64,000 bases of DNA, from positions 12,368,640 through 12,432,639 of the forward strand of contig CM029640.1 of NCBI GenBank assembly GCA_017311315.1, in the 5' to 3' direction. Of the stretch, positions 1 to 10,642 are shown one piece after another; the stretch's first letter is position 1, and every line of letters starts with the position of its first letter. The stretch comes from Dendrocalamus latiflorus (lineage: Eukaryota; Streptophyta; Magnoliopsida; Poales; Poaceae). A program made the position numbers and the translations under genes. The notes beneath the pieces are model-generated. The model saw only the letters and a program-made list of their open reading frames with translations, had not been told where the DNA came from and ran no database searches.

Positions 1-598
1 CCGGTCACGGGCGATGGCGTCCGCGCGCGGGAGAAGAAGGCGCGGCGACTGCCAGGTGGGGTCGGGGCAGAGAAGAGGCGACGCGTGGCGCGAAGTCTCT
101 GCCGGCTTCGGACCAGCTGGCGGTCGGGGTGGCGCGGGCGCGAGGAGGGGATCCGAGGGGCGGCGCTGTCCGCGCGCGCGAGGAGGCGGTGCGGGAGCGG
201 GCGCAGGCGCAGCGCGCGTGCGCGGGGAAAGCGGGGAGGGAGCGGGCGCCAGCGGAGGGAGGAGGAGGCGTCCGCGCGGGAGAAGGCTGGGGAGCGGAGA
301 AAGCGGGAAGGAGCGGGGAAGGCGCTGGGCGAGGGGAAGAAGCGGGATCGGGGCGGCGCCAGCGCGGGAGGGGAAAGGCGGGGAGGGGGAAGCGGCGCCG
401 ACGCGAGGAGGGAGGCGCGGGCGTTGGGAAAACGGGGAAGGCGGAAAGGCGGAAGACGCCAAGGGCAAGGGAAGGCGGCATTTCCCGAAAGGGAAAGCGG
501 AATTCGGGGGAAGCTTTCCAAAAAGGGAAAGTTTCCAGAAAACACTCAAAAATGCAGCAAAAAGGCTCAAAAATTTTGAAATTTTCAGGGGCTTTTCA
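1..598 (-). repeat. LTR 1 (partial), 3' LTR of unit 1
   Basis: This is the last 598 bp (in plus coordinates) of the LTR seen whole at 5584-9156; it ends in CA at 597-598, two bases before the polypyrimidine complement of the PPT. I see no difference from the equivalent end of LTR 3, while LTR 2 differs (a C instead of T near position 289) and LTR 4 carries several private changes. Confidence 0.93.
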
Positions 599-600
599 AC

Positions 601-612
601 CTACCCCCCTTA
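601..612 (-). other. Polypurine tract, unit 1
   Basis: A run of C on the plus strand reads as AAGGGGGGTAG on the minus strand, two bases from the LTR boundary. This is the expected site of plus-strand DNA priming. The same tract sits at 9159-9170 and 17719-17730 in units 2 and 3. Confidence 0.8.
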
Positions 613-632
613 AAAGAATCTCGACCCCGAGA

Positions 633-1073
633 TTAACTTGGTCCAGGGAGTAAGTTGGGGAAATCCCGATGCAAGTCTGACTCTCGTTCCCATGTGGACT
701 CATCCGCCGTGTGACTCTTCCACTGCACTCTGCAAAACCTGACATTCTTGTTTCTGAGCTGCCTCTCTGATGTTTCAAGTATTTGTAGTGGTTCTTCAGC
801 ATATGTGCAATCATCCTGCAATTCAATATCTGACAGTGGCCCTTCATCGGTTGGCTGTCGTAGACATTTCCGAAGCTGAGATACATGGAATACATTGTGT
901 ATTCTTGACAAGTTGGGTGGCAGTTGTACTTGATAAGCTACTTCTCCAATCCTTCCAATGATTTGAAACGGTCCCACATATCTCGATGCTAATTTGCCCT
1001 TGACTTGGAACCTCTTGAATACCTTGAATAGTGTGACTTTGATGTAGACGAAGTCTCCAACTTCGAAACTCAA
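633..1073 (-). pseudogene. Integrase C-terminus and chromodomain, unit 1
   Basis: An open stretch of 146 codons covers the integrase C-terminal beta-barrel (VGDFVYIKV near the start, then GPFQIIGRIGEVAYQV, then IHNVFHVSQLRKC) followed by a chromodomain (VRFCRVQWKSH...DESTWERESDL). The chromodomain marks the chromovirus branch of Ty3/gypsy and is known to guide integration to marked chromatin. The stretch ends in a normal stop just inside the PPT. It belongs to a pol polyprotein broken upstream by stop codons, so it would not be made as part of a full polyprotein. Confidence 0.88.
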
Positions 1074-2063
1074 ATCCTTTCTGTGGTTATCTGCATAACT
1101 CTTCTGCCGGTCTTGAGCAATCTGAGGTCCAATCAGTTATCGTTCACCTATTTTTGACCAATTTAGAGGGGTCCTGTATTTTCTGCCATAAAGTGCTTCA
1201 AACGGGGCCATTTGGATACTGGCTTGGTAGCTGTTGTTGTGTGAGAACTGAGCAAACGGTAGGCAGGTATTCCATGCTGCACCATACACAATTGCACAAG
1301 CTCTCAACATATCTTCTCAAATCTGATTTGTTCTTTCTGTCTGTCCACCAGTCTGTGGGTGGTATGCTGAGCTGAAATTCAGATCGGTGCCCATAGCTTC
1401 ATGCAATTTCCCCCAAAATTTGGAGGTAAATTGTGCTCCTCTATCTGACACAATTTTCTTGGGAACTCCATGTAATGTCACTATTCTGGTCAAATACAGT
1501 TCGGTAAGTTTATCCTTCCCATAGGTTTGCTTAATCGGGAGGAAATGAGTCACCTTGGTCAATCTATCAACATTGACCCAGATAGCATCATATCCTTCAC
1601 GAGTCTTGGGAAGTCCAGTAATGAAGTCCATTCCCATGCTATCTCATTTCCATTCGGGTGTTGGCGAAGGCTGCAACAATCCCGATGGTTTTTGGTGGTC
1701 TATTTTGATCTGTTGGCAAACATCACATTTAGCCACGTATTCTGCCACTTCTTTCTTCATCCTGTTCCACCAATACTGCTTCTTCAAGTCTTGGTGCATT
1801 TTAGTGTTTCCTGGATGGATTGAGAATTGAGATGAATGGGCTTCGGATGGAATCAATTCTTTTAACTCCTTGTCGGGTATACAATAGCGATCACGGAAGG
1901 TGATGATTCCATGCTCGTCTATCGCATATCTTGATGAGTTTCCTTCTTGAATATCCTTTTTCAGTTTTTGAATCTCTTCATCTTTATCTTGTGCTGCTTT
2001 CATCTGATCTGTCAGCAATGGTTGGAGTCCCAACGCTGCCATTCTGCCTTGTTCAGTGATCAC
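1074..2063 (-). pseudogene. Integrase zinc finger and catalytic core, unit 1
   Basis: The order is the H2C2 zinc-binding region (HPGNTKMH...CDVCQQIK) then the DDE core: first Asp in MGMDFITGLP, second in VSDRGAQF, Glu in GQTERTNQ. At least three in-frame stops interrupt it: between the finger and the core (about 1640), after the Glu motif (about 1317) and near 1130. The same stops occur in the other two units. Unit 1 reads HPQTGGQTER where unit 2 reads HPQTDGQTER. The family joins element DNA to the chromosome; this copy cannot be translated whole. Confidence 0.9.
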
Positions 2064-2084
2064 CCAATTTAGCCGTAGGATATC

Positions 2085-4029
2085 TCATTGTAACTCTGGT
2101 GGGTACTCTGTCGTGCTGACTTTGCTTGGACGAGTCTCTTGTCTAAGGGTATCGGCCACTACATTTGCTTTGCTCGGTTGATATTGGAGATCAATGTCAT
2201 AGTCTTCATTCAACTCTAGCCATCTCCGCTGTCTCATATTCAACTCTGGCTGTGTGAACAAGTATTTCAAGTTCTTGTGCTCTGAGGACATCTCACAACG
2301 ATTCCCTAGTAGGTAGTGCCGCCAAATTTTGAATGCATGCACCACAGCTGCTAGTTCTAAATTGTGTGTGGGGTAATTTTCTTCATGTGGCTTCAGTTGT
2401 CTGGATACATAGGCAACAACTTCCCTATTTTGTGTCAGCATATATCCCAAACCCTGCTTTGAAGCGTCACTATAGCTTTGAAATTCTTTCTCTGGGTTGG
2501 GCAAAATCAACACTAGTGTTGTTGTCAACTTGGTCTTCAACAGCTGAAAACGCGCTTCACAAGCATATGCCCATGTGAATGGCCTGTCTTTCCTCAGTAG
2601 TTGAGTGAATGGACGGGAAATCTTGGAGAATCCTTCTATGAATTGGCGATAATAGCCTGCCAATCCAAGAAAGCTCCTCACTTCTGTCACTGTCTTGGAC
2701 TGTTTCCGTTCCATAACTGCGACTATCTTTTCTGGGTCAACCCTGACTCTATCTTCTGATATAATGTGACCCAAGAAAGCAACTTATTTCAGTCAAAAAC
2801 TGTATCTGTCGAACTTGGCATACAACTGGTGTTCTCTCAATCTGGTCAAAGCTATGCGCAAATGCTCCTTGTGCTCTTCTTCATTCTTGGAGTAAATCAT
2901 AATATTGTCAATGAAGACAATCACAAATCGATCCAATTTGTCCGTATGCACCAGATTCATAAGGTTCATGAAATAAGCTGGTGCATTGGTTAAACCCAAG
3001 GGAACGACCGTGAACTCATATAATCCATATCTGGTGATGAAAGCTGTCTTCTCTCGATCTTGCTCTCGGATCTTGAGCTGATGGTAACCCGAGCGCAAGT
3101 CGATCTTAGAGAATTCTTTGGCACCTTTGAGTTGATCAAACAAATCATCAATTTTTGGGCAAAGGGTACTTGTTTCTGGTGGTGACAACAGTCAGTCTCT
3201 GTAATCTACACACATTCTGAGCTCTTCATTCTTCTTCTTCCCTAGTAAGACCGGTGCCGACCAAGGCGAAACAATTGGTTGAATAAACTCTTTCTCTTGC
3301 AGTTCACCTAACCGTCTCTTGAGCTCTTTCAATTCACTAGCTGACATTCTGTACTGGTGTTTCGCAATTAGTTTTGTGCCTGGAATCAACTCTATGGCAA
3401 GTTCTATTTGTCGGTCAGGGGTCTGTCTGGTAGTTCTTCTGGGAATATATCAGGGTATTCTTGTACTATTGACACTTGATCTGGTGTAACTGCTAGCATG
3501 TTGATCATGCGCTTTCTTGCATCCTTCAATACTTCTCGTTTTTTTACCACTTTCTGACCTTCAAGGGTTACCAATGATACTGCTTTGATCTCACAATCTA
3601 CCTCGCCTTTATTCTTGGCTAGTCAGTTCATGCCCAAATGGCATCTAGCCCTTGCATATCTGGCTGCAGTAAATCTGCTTTAACCTCTGCTGGATTGACT
3701 TTGACTCCTTCTCACTTGTACCTGCATATCATCATTGGGTATATGCTACAGGTTCACACTTAGCTGGATTATGCAGTACCAGGGCTACATATATGTCTGG
3801 GTCTGTTAGGATTAATTTCATTGCAACATAAACTTCTCGTTCCTTATGCTTTACACAGACAGTCTTCATACACTTTCATAGTCTTGCCACAAGCCTTAGT
3901 TAAAATAATTTACATACAAGCTATCCAGTTCTTCCAACTAGCTTACAAAAGGATAACCAAAAGGACATTACTCCATTCCTTGTTCTTCATAGATCACTTT
4001 CTCTTGACTGTCTGCCGTGCTTTTCTTCT
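2085..4029 (-). pseudogene. Protease remnant, reverse transcriptase and RNase H, unit 1
   Basis: From the minus-strand 5' end: an eroded protease/linker segment with stops and frame changes (about 3390-4029, no catalytic DTGA/DSGA visible); RT fingers (about 3192-3389, ending CVDYRD then stop); RT palm (2793-3188, KIDLRSGYHQLKI, PLGLTNAP, and FIDNIMIYSK where the family has F/Y-x-D-D); two stops near 2775-2792; then RT thumb and RNase H (2085-2774, FLGLAGYYRQF, YSDAS, NLELAAVVHAFKIW). The second catalytic Asp is Asn in all three units, so the RT is expected to be inactive even apart from the stops. Confidence 0.9.
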
Positions 4030-4938
4030 TCATGGCATTCCTCCGAATAGATCTGTTTCTTCCTCTGTCCTGGTCTTCTTAGGGTAAGATTCTTCTTCTT
4101 CTATCGGTGGCTGGCGTGATGTTGTGGCCTGCCTCTTTGCTTGCTGTCTAGCTTCTTCTTTGGGTAAGTACTTTAGTGGGCATTGGTCACGATAATGCCC
4201 ATTCTGTTCGCAGTGAAAACAAGCCGTTTGTGCTGAAGGCGAAAACTTCTTTCGTTTCATAACTTTCACGTAACCTGATGTCTTTTCTTCTAATTGGAGA
4301 GCTCGATCAACTAGGCTTAATAGGCTTGAAAACTTCATGGACTGAAGGCGTTGTCTCATATTGGGTCGTAGGCCTTTCATAAAGCACTCCATCCTTTCGG
4401 CTTCAGTATCAATCTCTTCTTGAGCATACTGGGATAACTGATGGAATTGTTGTAGATATGCTGTGATGGAGTTTTCTCCTTGTTGAAGATCAAGGAAATC
4501 CTGATATTTTTCAGTGATAACTCTAGGGGAAATGAAGGCTTTACGGAATCTCTTCACAAAGTCTTCCCAGGTAATGTCTTCCTTATTTGGATGTATCCAC
4601 TGGATAGCATTCCACCAAGTAATTACAGGATCTGACAGCTGATAGGTGGCAAAAAGGACTTTCTCCTTATTGGTACATCATATAGTATTCATTCTTCTCT
4701 CAACATCTTGTAACCAGTTATCTGCATTCAGTGGTTCTGTTGCTGAGGGGAATTTAGGTGGTTGAGTTTGCAGGAATGCTGCAAACTTTAATGCAGTTGC
4801 GCTTGATGCTGACACTGACTCTTCGGGTGTCACCTTGACACTAGGTGATCTGGCTGCTATCTGCTCAAGCAACTGGGTCTGTTGATCTAGCATTCGCAGA
4901 ATATTTTGCTCTCTCTGATAGCGATTTCGTTCCATCAT
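4030..4938 (-). pseudogene. gag with nonsense codon, unit 1
   Basis: The reading frame encodes a retrotransposon gag capsid region (WLQDVERRMNTI, LDLQQGENSITAYLQQF, MECFMKGLRP) and a CCHC zinc knuckle (CFHCEQNGHYRDQC) near the C-terminus. A TGA at 4678-4680 cuts it after 86 codons; unit 2 has CGA (Arg) there and reads through 302 codons. The change fits C-to-T mutation of a CpG. Gag normally forms the cytoplasmic virus-like particle. Confidence 0.92.
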
Positions 4939-5566
4939 CGCTATTATACTGGCAAGTGTGGCTTGATCTGTGGCAGGTGCACCCTGCCTGTTGGTCTGAT
5001 CACTCTGCTATGTTGGTTCCATCTGCCAATTGGGAACTTGAGATCAACTTTGCAGCGGCTTTGGAGAATAAGAGTAGATAAGTAAGACATTGAATTTTCA
5101 AGGTAAGTGTAGGGCGAATAAGGTAAGAACGAGAGCGAAAGGGACAGGAGAAAACTTTGAACGCAGGGGGATTACTGATAGTTAAGCAAACAACATACAA
5201 GGATAATGAACATAAATTTACTCTATGCAAGTGGCACACAAACCTCTTAGGGTTCATGATTACACCTGCTTTACATTACAAAAGCACCACTACTACTCAG
5301 GGTCAGTCTAGACTTAGCGAACAACGGCTACTCCTCCAGCTGCCGGGAAACAAAATTTTGAAGCTAGACAAGAGAAGCAGTAAACATTTTGCAAAAATGA
5401 AACTTAAGCAGAAGTAAACTAAGATAGATAAGGTAGCAATAAGAGAGGAAAAAGACAGCAGTAATACTTATATTTTTCGTAAACACCTTTTTATGGCTTT
5501 AAATTAAGTTTTGCGATAAAATCGCTTCCTAGTTTGCCTTAGGTCTCAACCTACGGTCAAGAGCCT
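4939..5566 (-). other. Untranslated leader between primer site and gag, unit 1
   Basis: About 630 bp between the primer-binding site and the gag start hold no credible coding sequence on the minus strand. Units 2 and 3 repeat it at 13497-14124 and 22057-22684. It would be the downstream part of the genomic RNA leader. Confidence 0.6.
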
Positions 5567-5578
5567 GCTCTGATACCA
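5567..5578 (-). other. Primer-binding site (tRNA-iMet), unit 1
   Basis: The minus strand reads TGGTATCAGAGC, the standard plant primer-binding sequence complementary to the 3' end of initiator tRNA-Met, five bases (5579-5583) from the LTR end. Copies are at 14125-14136 and 22685-22696. This fixes the element's orientation. Confidence 0.93.
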
Positions 5579-6215
5579 CTTCTTGTAACACCCCCGTTTC
5601 CAGGGGCGCGTACGGACACGGCATTCCGCAACTATTCACGCATGAACAGTTAAGGAGTGTCGCGCAAGAGTATACCATTGCATGCTTACAACAAAAGTCC
5701 AGCATATATTTCACATACGGATTAACATCCATTTTCAACAGCGGGGTGTGCAAGCCCAAAGTATAATTACATTACAGAAGCTCCAAGATCCGCTTGAGCG
5801 CGGCCAAGACCTAAAGCCACGGATCCTCGTCGAAGAAGCGACCTTCCGGGACTTCCTCAACGGGGAGGCAAACACCTTCGTCTTGATCCTCTAAAGAAGG
5901 GCAAAAGCAAGCCGTGAGCCAATCAACCGGCTCAGCAAATCCCAAAGGGACCCTAACTTATTACATGCACGGAACATCAAAGGAAGGGAGTATACTTGGT
6001 TTATTAATTTGAGTGGATGCAGTTTTATTTGCAAACATTTTAGAAGACGGACCCAAAACTACTCCTCAAGAACTCAGGGGTTTTCAACAAGAGTTCATTA
6101 ACCAACCTAAACAAGTTAATCATGTACAAAACTACTTAAGCTTCGCTGCTGGAATCACCCAAGTGACACAGCTCCAATAACCGGGAGCACGGCGTATTCG
6201 AATACCATTTATTTG

Positions 6216-6227
6216 ACTCTGCAGAGT
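6216..6227. other. 12-bp palindrome in conserved LTR block
   Basis: ACTCTGCAGAGT is a perfect palindrome inside a roughly 60-bp block that also occurs in the different solo LTR at 61280-61291. Copies in this family are at 14774-14785 and 23334-23345. Function unknown; it lies in the transcribed R/U5 part of the LTR. Confidence 0.7.
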
Positions 6228-8382
6228 TTGCTCAGCTTTACCCACACGATTTCTTAACTCCCGCGTCCGGGTTAAGAAAGCCAGGTCGTTTCACTGCTCA
6301 ACTCTTTATATAGGCTCTACCCGGTAGAATTCACTCGGGTCTGGCTCGCTCACTCACACACACACAAAGAAAAAGAAAACGGTGCCGCTTCGAGTGAACT
6401 CTACCGTTGTTAGGCACCCGCAGCACGGCCTGCCTAACCTTTGTTACCCAAACACCTACTCCACAACACCTGTAGAGTTTCAATCGAGTTGAGCAGCTAC
6501 TAAACCAGTGTTGACAAGTCAACTCCTGTGGTTGAGCGATCACCATGTCATTTGCTCAGCGTAAGGGTCTGGTCCTTATATTTTTTCCTTAGGGGTCCGC
6601 AACCCCTACCAGGTCCGCGACCTGCAACCTAGGGTAAGAGGCGGGCGAAAACCGTCTTGCGGCGCACCGCAGCCCCCCTTACCCTATCCTGCGCATGCCG
6701 ACAATCTCCGCCCTAGGGCACGGTGTCCCATACCACCCTGCCCTAGAGCCGGGTTTTCCAAATTCTATTGGCCCGCAGCCACAACCTTATTAGTATAAGA
6801 CTTTGCACGATAATAATAACTTACAATTATCTAGAATAACAGATAATTAATTCTAGGGTTACAAAGGCATGGCTACGAGTTTAACATGGCATTTATCGGT
6901 GGTAGGGTTAACTATATAACATGTCATTCTAAACATTTTATTTTATTTTGAACTAACATTTCAGAACTAGCTCAATGCAAATAGCGTAATAACATAATTA
7001 AATAACATGGGTTGCAACATGATCAAAGGATTTGGGACTTGCCGTCAATCCGAATGATTTCCGCTAGCTCGAACGAAGAACCTCCTGGCTCCTGTGACTG
7101 CACTTGAACTTCCGGGATCTTCGGGACTAGCGCAAACACATAAAATAATTAAATCCAGCTTGAGACTAATCAAGCGAGGAAAAATAAACTAATTAAAAAG
7201 GAATAAATGCATAAATCCTTCAAATGGAATTTTAGGAATTTATCTGGGATGATTCTGTGGAAGTGGAGGTCACCAATGGGTCTGGAATATTATTTGGAGC
7301 AAAGTGGTGAAATTTGGGAATTTTTGGGATTTTCTGTGATTTTCTAGGATTTATTTGGCTTTTCTGGAATTTTAGAAATTGATAAATCACTTAGAAAATC
7401 AGTGAACAGCTGGAAGGCCGGCCCGGTGCAACAGTGCAGCCCGGCCGGTGAAACGGCCCGCGCGGCCGGGAGGCCGGCGCGGCCCATCGCGCGCGCTCGC
7501 GCGCGGGAAAGGAGCGGGCCGAGGGGAGGCGGCCCACGCCAGTGCGCGCCCGCGCGGCCTGGATGGCCGACGCGTGGTGCAGGCTGGTGGGGAGATGCGG
7601 CGGGTGTGGGTGGCTGGGATGAAGACGGGGAGAGATCGGACGGCTACGGGGCGAGAGGGCGAAGCGAATCGATACGGCGGGATTGGACGGTCGAAATTAG
7701 ATATTACAAACGAGATGGACGGGCGGGGAAGAGCCACGTCGTGGGGAGGGATCGTCTTCAACCTCTGGGCGCTACAGTGCACCCGAGGCATGGCAGCGGC
7801 GCCGACGGCGGCCTGGGCGCCAGGGGGCTTGTCGGCGGTGACCAAGGACACCGGCGGATGCGGCTCGACACGGGGATTCCGTTTTGGGCTTAGGAGGGCG
7901 AGGAGATCAACGGAGAAGGCGGGAGAGAGAAGGGAGAGGTTCGGGTGTTTGGCGACGAGGAAGGTCACCGGCGGCGAGAGAGGTCAATCGGCCGCGGCTA
8001 CACGTTCAAGGGGACCGGGTGCTCACATTGGCGGCGACGGTGGGAGCCGGGGAGCCTCAGAGCTTGCTGGCCACGGGGAGGTGGTTGCGGCCGGCGGTGT
8101 GCTTCGGTGACAGAGCTCCACGGGCAAGCACCTGTCCAGGGGGATGCACCAAGATGAATGTTACACCAAGGAGAAACTTTGGGCGAATGCAATTGAGTAA
8201 TGGAGGGAGGGAGAGAGAGATTGGCTCCGGGGTGTCGCCGGCTCACAGGGCGGCAATGGCGGAGCTCGGAGCGGCGGGGCTTCAATTGGCGGCTCCGGGA
8301 GGTGGCTGGGAGCTGCGGGAGGCAAATGGGAGGGGTGGGGAGCTCTGGAAATCAAAGGAATGGGAGGGAGGCAGAGAGGGGG

Positions 8383-8390
8383 TATTTATA
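8383..8390 (-). promoter_or_regulatory. TATA box of LTR 2
   Basis: The minus strand reads GGGTATAAATACCC, a strong TATA element about 770 bp from the U3 end of the LTR. It is repeated at 16943-16950 (LTR 3) and 25503-25510 (LTR 4). A start about 30 bp downstream would leave a transcribed R+U5 part of roughly 2.7 kb. Confidence 0.65.
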
Positions 8391-9158
8391 CCCGAGCGGA
8401 GGAAGAGCGGAGCCTTAGGGGAGAAGGCAACGGCGGTGCTCCGGGGTCGACAGGGATGGACGGGAGCTGGTGGAGGGTCTCTTCCGCGCAATGGGGGGTG
8501 ACGCCAGGCTCTGCGGCGGCTTAAAGGCGATGCGACAGGAGATGGGAGCAGGCGAGCTCCGGTCACGGGCGATGGCGTCCGCGCGCGGGAGAAGAAGGCG
8601 CGGCGACTGCCAGGTGGGGTCGGGGCAGAGAAGAGGCGACGCGTGGCGCGAAGTCTCTGCCGGCTTCGGACCAGCTGGCGGTCGGGGTGGCGCGGGCGCG
8701 AGGAGGGGATCCGAGGGGCGGCGCTGTCCGCGCGCGCGAGGAGGCGGTGCGGGAGCGGGCGCAGGCGCAGCGCGCGTGCGCGGGGAAAGCGGGGAGGGAG
8801 CGGGCGCCAGCGGAGGGAGGAGGAGGCGTCCGCGCGGGAGAAGGCCGGGGAGCGGAGAAAGCGGGAAGGAGCGGGGAAGGCGCTGGGCGAGGGGAAGAAG
8901 CGGGATCGGGGCGGCGCCAGCGCGGGAGGGGAAAGGCGGGGAGGGGGAAGCGGCGCCGACGCGAGGAGGGAGGCGCGGGCGTTGGGAAAACGGGGAAGGC
9001 GGAAAGGCGGAAGACGCCAAGGGCAAGGGAAGGCGGCATTTCCCGAAAGGGAAAGCGGAATTCGGGGGAAGCTTTCCAAAAAGGGAAAGTTTCCAGAAAA
9101 CACTCAAAAATGCAGCAAAAAGGCTCAAAAATTTTGAAATTTTCAGGGGCTTTTCAAC

Positions 9159-9170
9159 CTACCCCCCTTA
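9159..9170 (-). other. Polypurine tract, unit 2
   Basis: Same C-run and position relative to the LTR end as in unit 1. Confidence 0.8.
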
Positions 9171-9190
9171 AAAGAATCTCGACCCCGAGA

Positions 9191-9631
9191 TTAACTTGGT
9201 CCAGGGAGTAAGTTGGGGAAATCCCGATGCAAGTCTGACTCTCGTTCCCATGTGGACTCATCCGCCGTGTGACTCTTCCACTGCACTCTGCAAAACCTGA
9301 CATTCTTGTTTCTGAGCTGCCTCTCTGATGTTTCAAGTATTTGTAGTGGTTCTTCAGCATATGTGCAATCATCCTGCAATTCAATATCTGACAGTGGCCC
9401 TTCATCGGTTGGCTGTCGTAGACATTTCCGAAGCTGAGATACATGGAATACATTGTGTATTCTTGACAAGTTGGGTGGCAGTTGTACTTGATAAGCTACT
9501 TCTCCAATCCTTCCAATGATTTGAAACGGTCCCACATATCTCGATGCTAATTTGCCCTTGACTTGGAACCTCTTGAATACCTTGAATAGTGTGACTTTGA
9601 TGTAGACGAAGTCTCCAACTTCGAAACTCAA
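9191..9631 (-). pseudogene. Integrase C-terminus and chromodomain, unit 2
   Basis: Its 146-codon translation is the same as in units 1 and 3, including the chromodomain core WKSH...STWERESDL. The broken upstream frame makes it a remnant. Confidence 0.88.
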
Positions 9632-10621
9632 ATCCTTTCTGTGGTTATCTGCATAACTCTTCTGCCGGTCTTGAGCAATCTGAGGTCCAATCAGTTATCG
9701 TTCACCTATTTTTGACCAATTTAGAGGGGTCCTGTATTTTCTGCCATAAAGTGCTTCAAACGGGGCCATTTGGATACTGGCTTGGTAGCTGTTGTTGTGT
9801 GAGAACTGAGCAAACGGTAGGCAGGTATTCCATGCTGCACCATACACAATTGCACAAGCTCTCAACATATCTTCTCAAATCTGATTTGTTCTTTCTGTCT
9901 GTCCATCTGTCTGTGGGTGGTATGCTGAGCTGAAATTCAGATCGGTGCCCATAGCTTCATGCAATTTCCCCCAAAATTTGGAGGTAAATTGTGCTCCTCT
10001 ATCTGACACAATTTTCTTGGGAACTCCATGTAATATCACTATTCTGGTCAAATACAGTTCGGTAAGTTTATCCTTCCCATAGGTTTGCTTAATCGGGAGG
10101 AAATGAGTCACCTTGGTCAATCTATCAACATTGACCCAGATAGCATCATATCCTTCACGAGTCTTGGGAAGTCCAGTAATGAAGTCCATTCCCATGCTAT
10201 CTCATTTCCATTCGGGTGTTGGCGAAGGCTGCAACAATCCCGATGGTTTTTGGTGGTCTATTTTGATCTGTTGGCAAACATCACATTTAGCCACGTATTC
10301 TGCCACTTCTTTCTTCATCCTGTTCCACCAATACTGCTTCTTCAAGTCTTGGTGCATTTTAGTGTTTCCTGGATGGATTGAGAATTGAGATGAATGGGCT
10401 TCGGATGGAATCAATTCTTTTAACTCCTTGTCGGGTATACAATAGCGATCACGGAAGGTGATGATTCCATGCTCGTCTATCGCATATCTTGATGAGTTTC
10501 CTTCTTGAATATCCTTTTTCAGTTTTTGAATCTCTTCATCTTTATCTTGTGCTGCTTTCATCTGATCTGTCAGCAATGGTTGGAGTCCCAACGCTGCCAT
10601 TCTGCCTTGTTCAGTGATCAC
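9632..10621 (-). pseudogene. Integrase zinc finger and catalytic core, unit 2
   Basis: The stops are the same as in unit 1, but this unit keeps HPQTDGQTER at the third catalytic motif and has ILHGVPKK where units 1 and 3 have TLHGVPKK. In the stretch just after the Glu motif the plus strand reads GTCCATCTG rather than GTCCACCAG. It is the least altered integrase of the three but is still interrupted. Confidence 0.9.
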
Positions 10622-10642
10622 CCAATTTAGCCGTAGGATATC

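Larger units (their letters stand above)
5584..9156 (-). repeat. LTR 2 (shared by units 1 and 2), 3573 bp
   Basis: Bounded by TGTAACACCC on the left and GGGGCTTTTCA on the right. It acts as 5' LTR of unit 1 and 3' LTR of unit 2. In sense (minus) direction it has a GC-rich U3 of about 770 bp with a TATA box at 8383-8390, a GC-rich transcribed part to about 7400, then an AT-rich R/U5 region to 5584. It has private changes between 7400 and 7930, including a missing C near 7590 and one T fewer in the T-run near 6585, relative to LTRs 3 and 4. Confidence 0.95.
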
